From: Sphaerochaeta associata
GTDB lineage: Bacteria; Spirochaetota; Spirochaetia; Sphaerochaetales; Sphaerochaetaceae
NCBI RefSeq assembly: GCF_022869165.1
Contig: NZ_CP094929.1
Location: 2,232,001 to 2,296,000, forward strand
Length of the DNA stretch: 64,000 bases
Direction: 5' to 3'
Shown here: one piece after another, positions 63,301-64,000 of the stretch
Layout: each line of letters opens with the position of its first letter
Numbering within the stretch: the first letter of the stretch is position 1
Translations under genes and position numbers: made by a program
Notes under the pieces: model-generated
The model's database searches: none
What the model saw: the letters and a program-made list of their open reading frames with translations, nothing else
What the model was told of the DNA's origin: nothing

Positions 63301-64000
63301 ATGACGTTTGCAGAAAAAATGAAGGCCCAGGCAGCAAGGGCCAACAAGCATCTTGTCCTCGCAGAAGGAACCGAGCTGAGAACCATTCAGGCGGCACGCA
63401 AGATAGTCGATGAAAAACTAGCCAAAGAAGTAATTCTTGTAGGAAATGTCGAGGCTGTCGCCAAAGCGGCTGCTTCCGTCTCCACCTGCCTTGAGGGCAT
63501 CACCATTATCGATCCGGTAACCAGTGAAGACCGTAAGGCCTTCGCCTTGGAGTATTACGAGCTGCGCAAGCACAAGGGAATGACCGAAGAGGAAGCCTTC
63601 GAGGGAATCGTCGATCCGCTTCGCTGGGGGGCTATGATGGTCCGCCTGGGCAAGGCCGATGCAATGGTTGCAGGGGCTGAGAATACCACCGGCAACGTCC
63701 TTCTTGCCGCCTTCAACATCATCAAGACCAAGCCCGGCATCAAATATGCCTCCTCCTGCTTCGTCATGGCCACCGACAAGACCCAGTATGGTGTAAACGG
63801 CTCCTTCATTTTCGCCGACTGCGCCACCATCCCCAATCCAACGGCCGAACAGCTTGCCGAGATTGCTGAAGCATCGGCACTCTCCTGCAGGACGTTCCTC
63901 AATGCCGAACCAAAGGTGGCCATGCTCTCCTACTCTACCAAGGGATCGGCCAAGGGGGAGCTCGTGGACAAGGTCGTCACCGCAACCCGCCTCTTGAAAG
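63301..64000 (+). CDS. pta: phosphate acetyltransferase, N-terminal part (truncated by window edge)
   Basis: The first 233 residues of Pta are present. Pta interconverts acetyl-CoA and acetyl phosphate, part of the ATP-yielding acetate branch of fermentation. The family pattern is visible: [40 protein letters not shown] in parts, and [19 protein letters not shown]. It is the short (single-domain) type, as the protein starts straight at the PTA domain. AAGGAG lies 8 nt before the ATG. The rest and any ackA are outside the window. Confidence 0.95.
   Translation, partial: MTFAEKMKAQAARANKHLVLAEGTELRTIQAARKIVDEKLAKEVILVGNVEAVAKAAASVSTCLEGITIIDPVTSEDRKAFALEYYELRKHKGMTEEEAFEGIVDPLRWGAMMVRLGKADAMVAGAENTTGNVLLAAFNIIKTKPGIKYASSCFVMATDKTQYGVNGSFIFADCATIPNPTAEQLAEIAEASALSCRTFLNAEPKVAMLSYSTKGSAKGELVDKVVTATRLLK

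Overview
The window is a gene-dense chromosomal segment (mid-range GC, short intergenic gaps, operons on both strands) with no rRNA operon, prophage, insertion sequence or CRISPR array. The gene set suggests a fermentative anaerobe: superoxide reductase (desulfoferrodoxin), NADP-type glutamate dehydrogenase, phosphate acetyltransferase, abundant lipoproteins, SpoVG in a non-sporulating context, a ChvE/GguAB-like sugar transporter and a TrpXYZ-like transporter. A spirochaete of the Sphaerochaeta type fits best. That is inference from gene content and style, not a database result.

Layout. 1-1.3 kb: end of a phosphohexomutase gene and galE. 1.4 kb: tRNA-Asn. 1.6-5.4 kb: a giant 5'-nucleotidase-type lipoprotein built from three tandem modules, two of them apparently catalytically dead. 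5.6-16.7 kb: a mostly minus-strand housekeeping block (an unrecognised 56-residue protein, yidD on the plus strand, udk, galM, lepA, ftsH, tilS, pth, rplY, tRNA-Gln, spoVG, ispE, a SMUG1-type uracil-DNA glycosylase). 16.7-23.8 kb, plus strand: HAD phosphatase, acyl-CoA synthetase, mtaD-mtnA (methylthioadenosine/deoxyadenosine salvage), gdhA and dfx. 23.8-30.4 kb, minus strand: gltX-glyS-tyrS followed by a three-gene NMT1/SsuA-like ABC importer.

30.5-38.4 kb is the most accessory-looking part: membrane HD protein, alpha/beta hydrolase, a seven-helix membrane LuxR-type regulator, an RloB/AAA-ATPase pair related to abortive-infection modules (AbiL/RloAB) whose predicted active-site residues look eroded, a PHP-type phosphatase, cobO, a CsgG-like lipoprotein and pdxA. 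38.5-50.5 kb, plus strand: a tiny extremely acidic protein, an alpha/alpha-toroid (squalene-cyclase-like) protein, a TrpXYZ-like ABC importer with duplicated binding proteins, a MATE exporter, and a sugar ABC importer with its LacI regulator. 50.5-54.4 kb, minus strand: rplU-rpmA-obg-nadD-yqeK-(lipoprotein)-rsfS. 54.4-64 kb: TetR, argS, divergent birA/bioY sharing an operator, cysE, GNAT, mtaB, tyrA, MFS and the start of pta.

The most interesting points are (1) many genes that seem to be expressed from leaderless mRNAs, with a -10 box 5-11 nt before the ATG and no ribosome binding site; (2) the degenerate RloAB pair; (3) the triplicated 5'-nucleotidase with two pseudo-enzyme modules; and (4) a compact BirA-type operator between birA and bioY. 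Larger non-coding gaps: 17478-17630 (promoter and inverted repeat), 21704-21947 (possible short ORF, palindrome, inverted repeat), 30420-30719 (gltX promoter and the uncertain 5' end of the HD gene), 40915-41119 (terminator then strong promoter) and 45348-45547 (promoter and long leader). I see nothing further in them.
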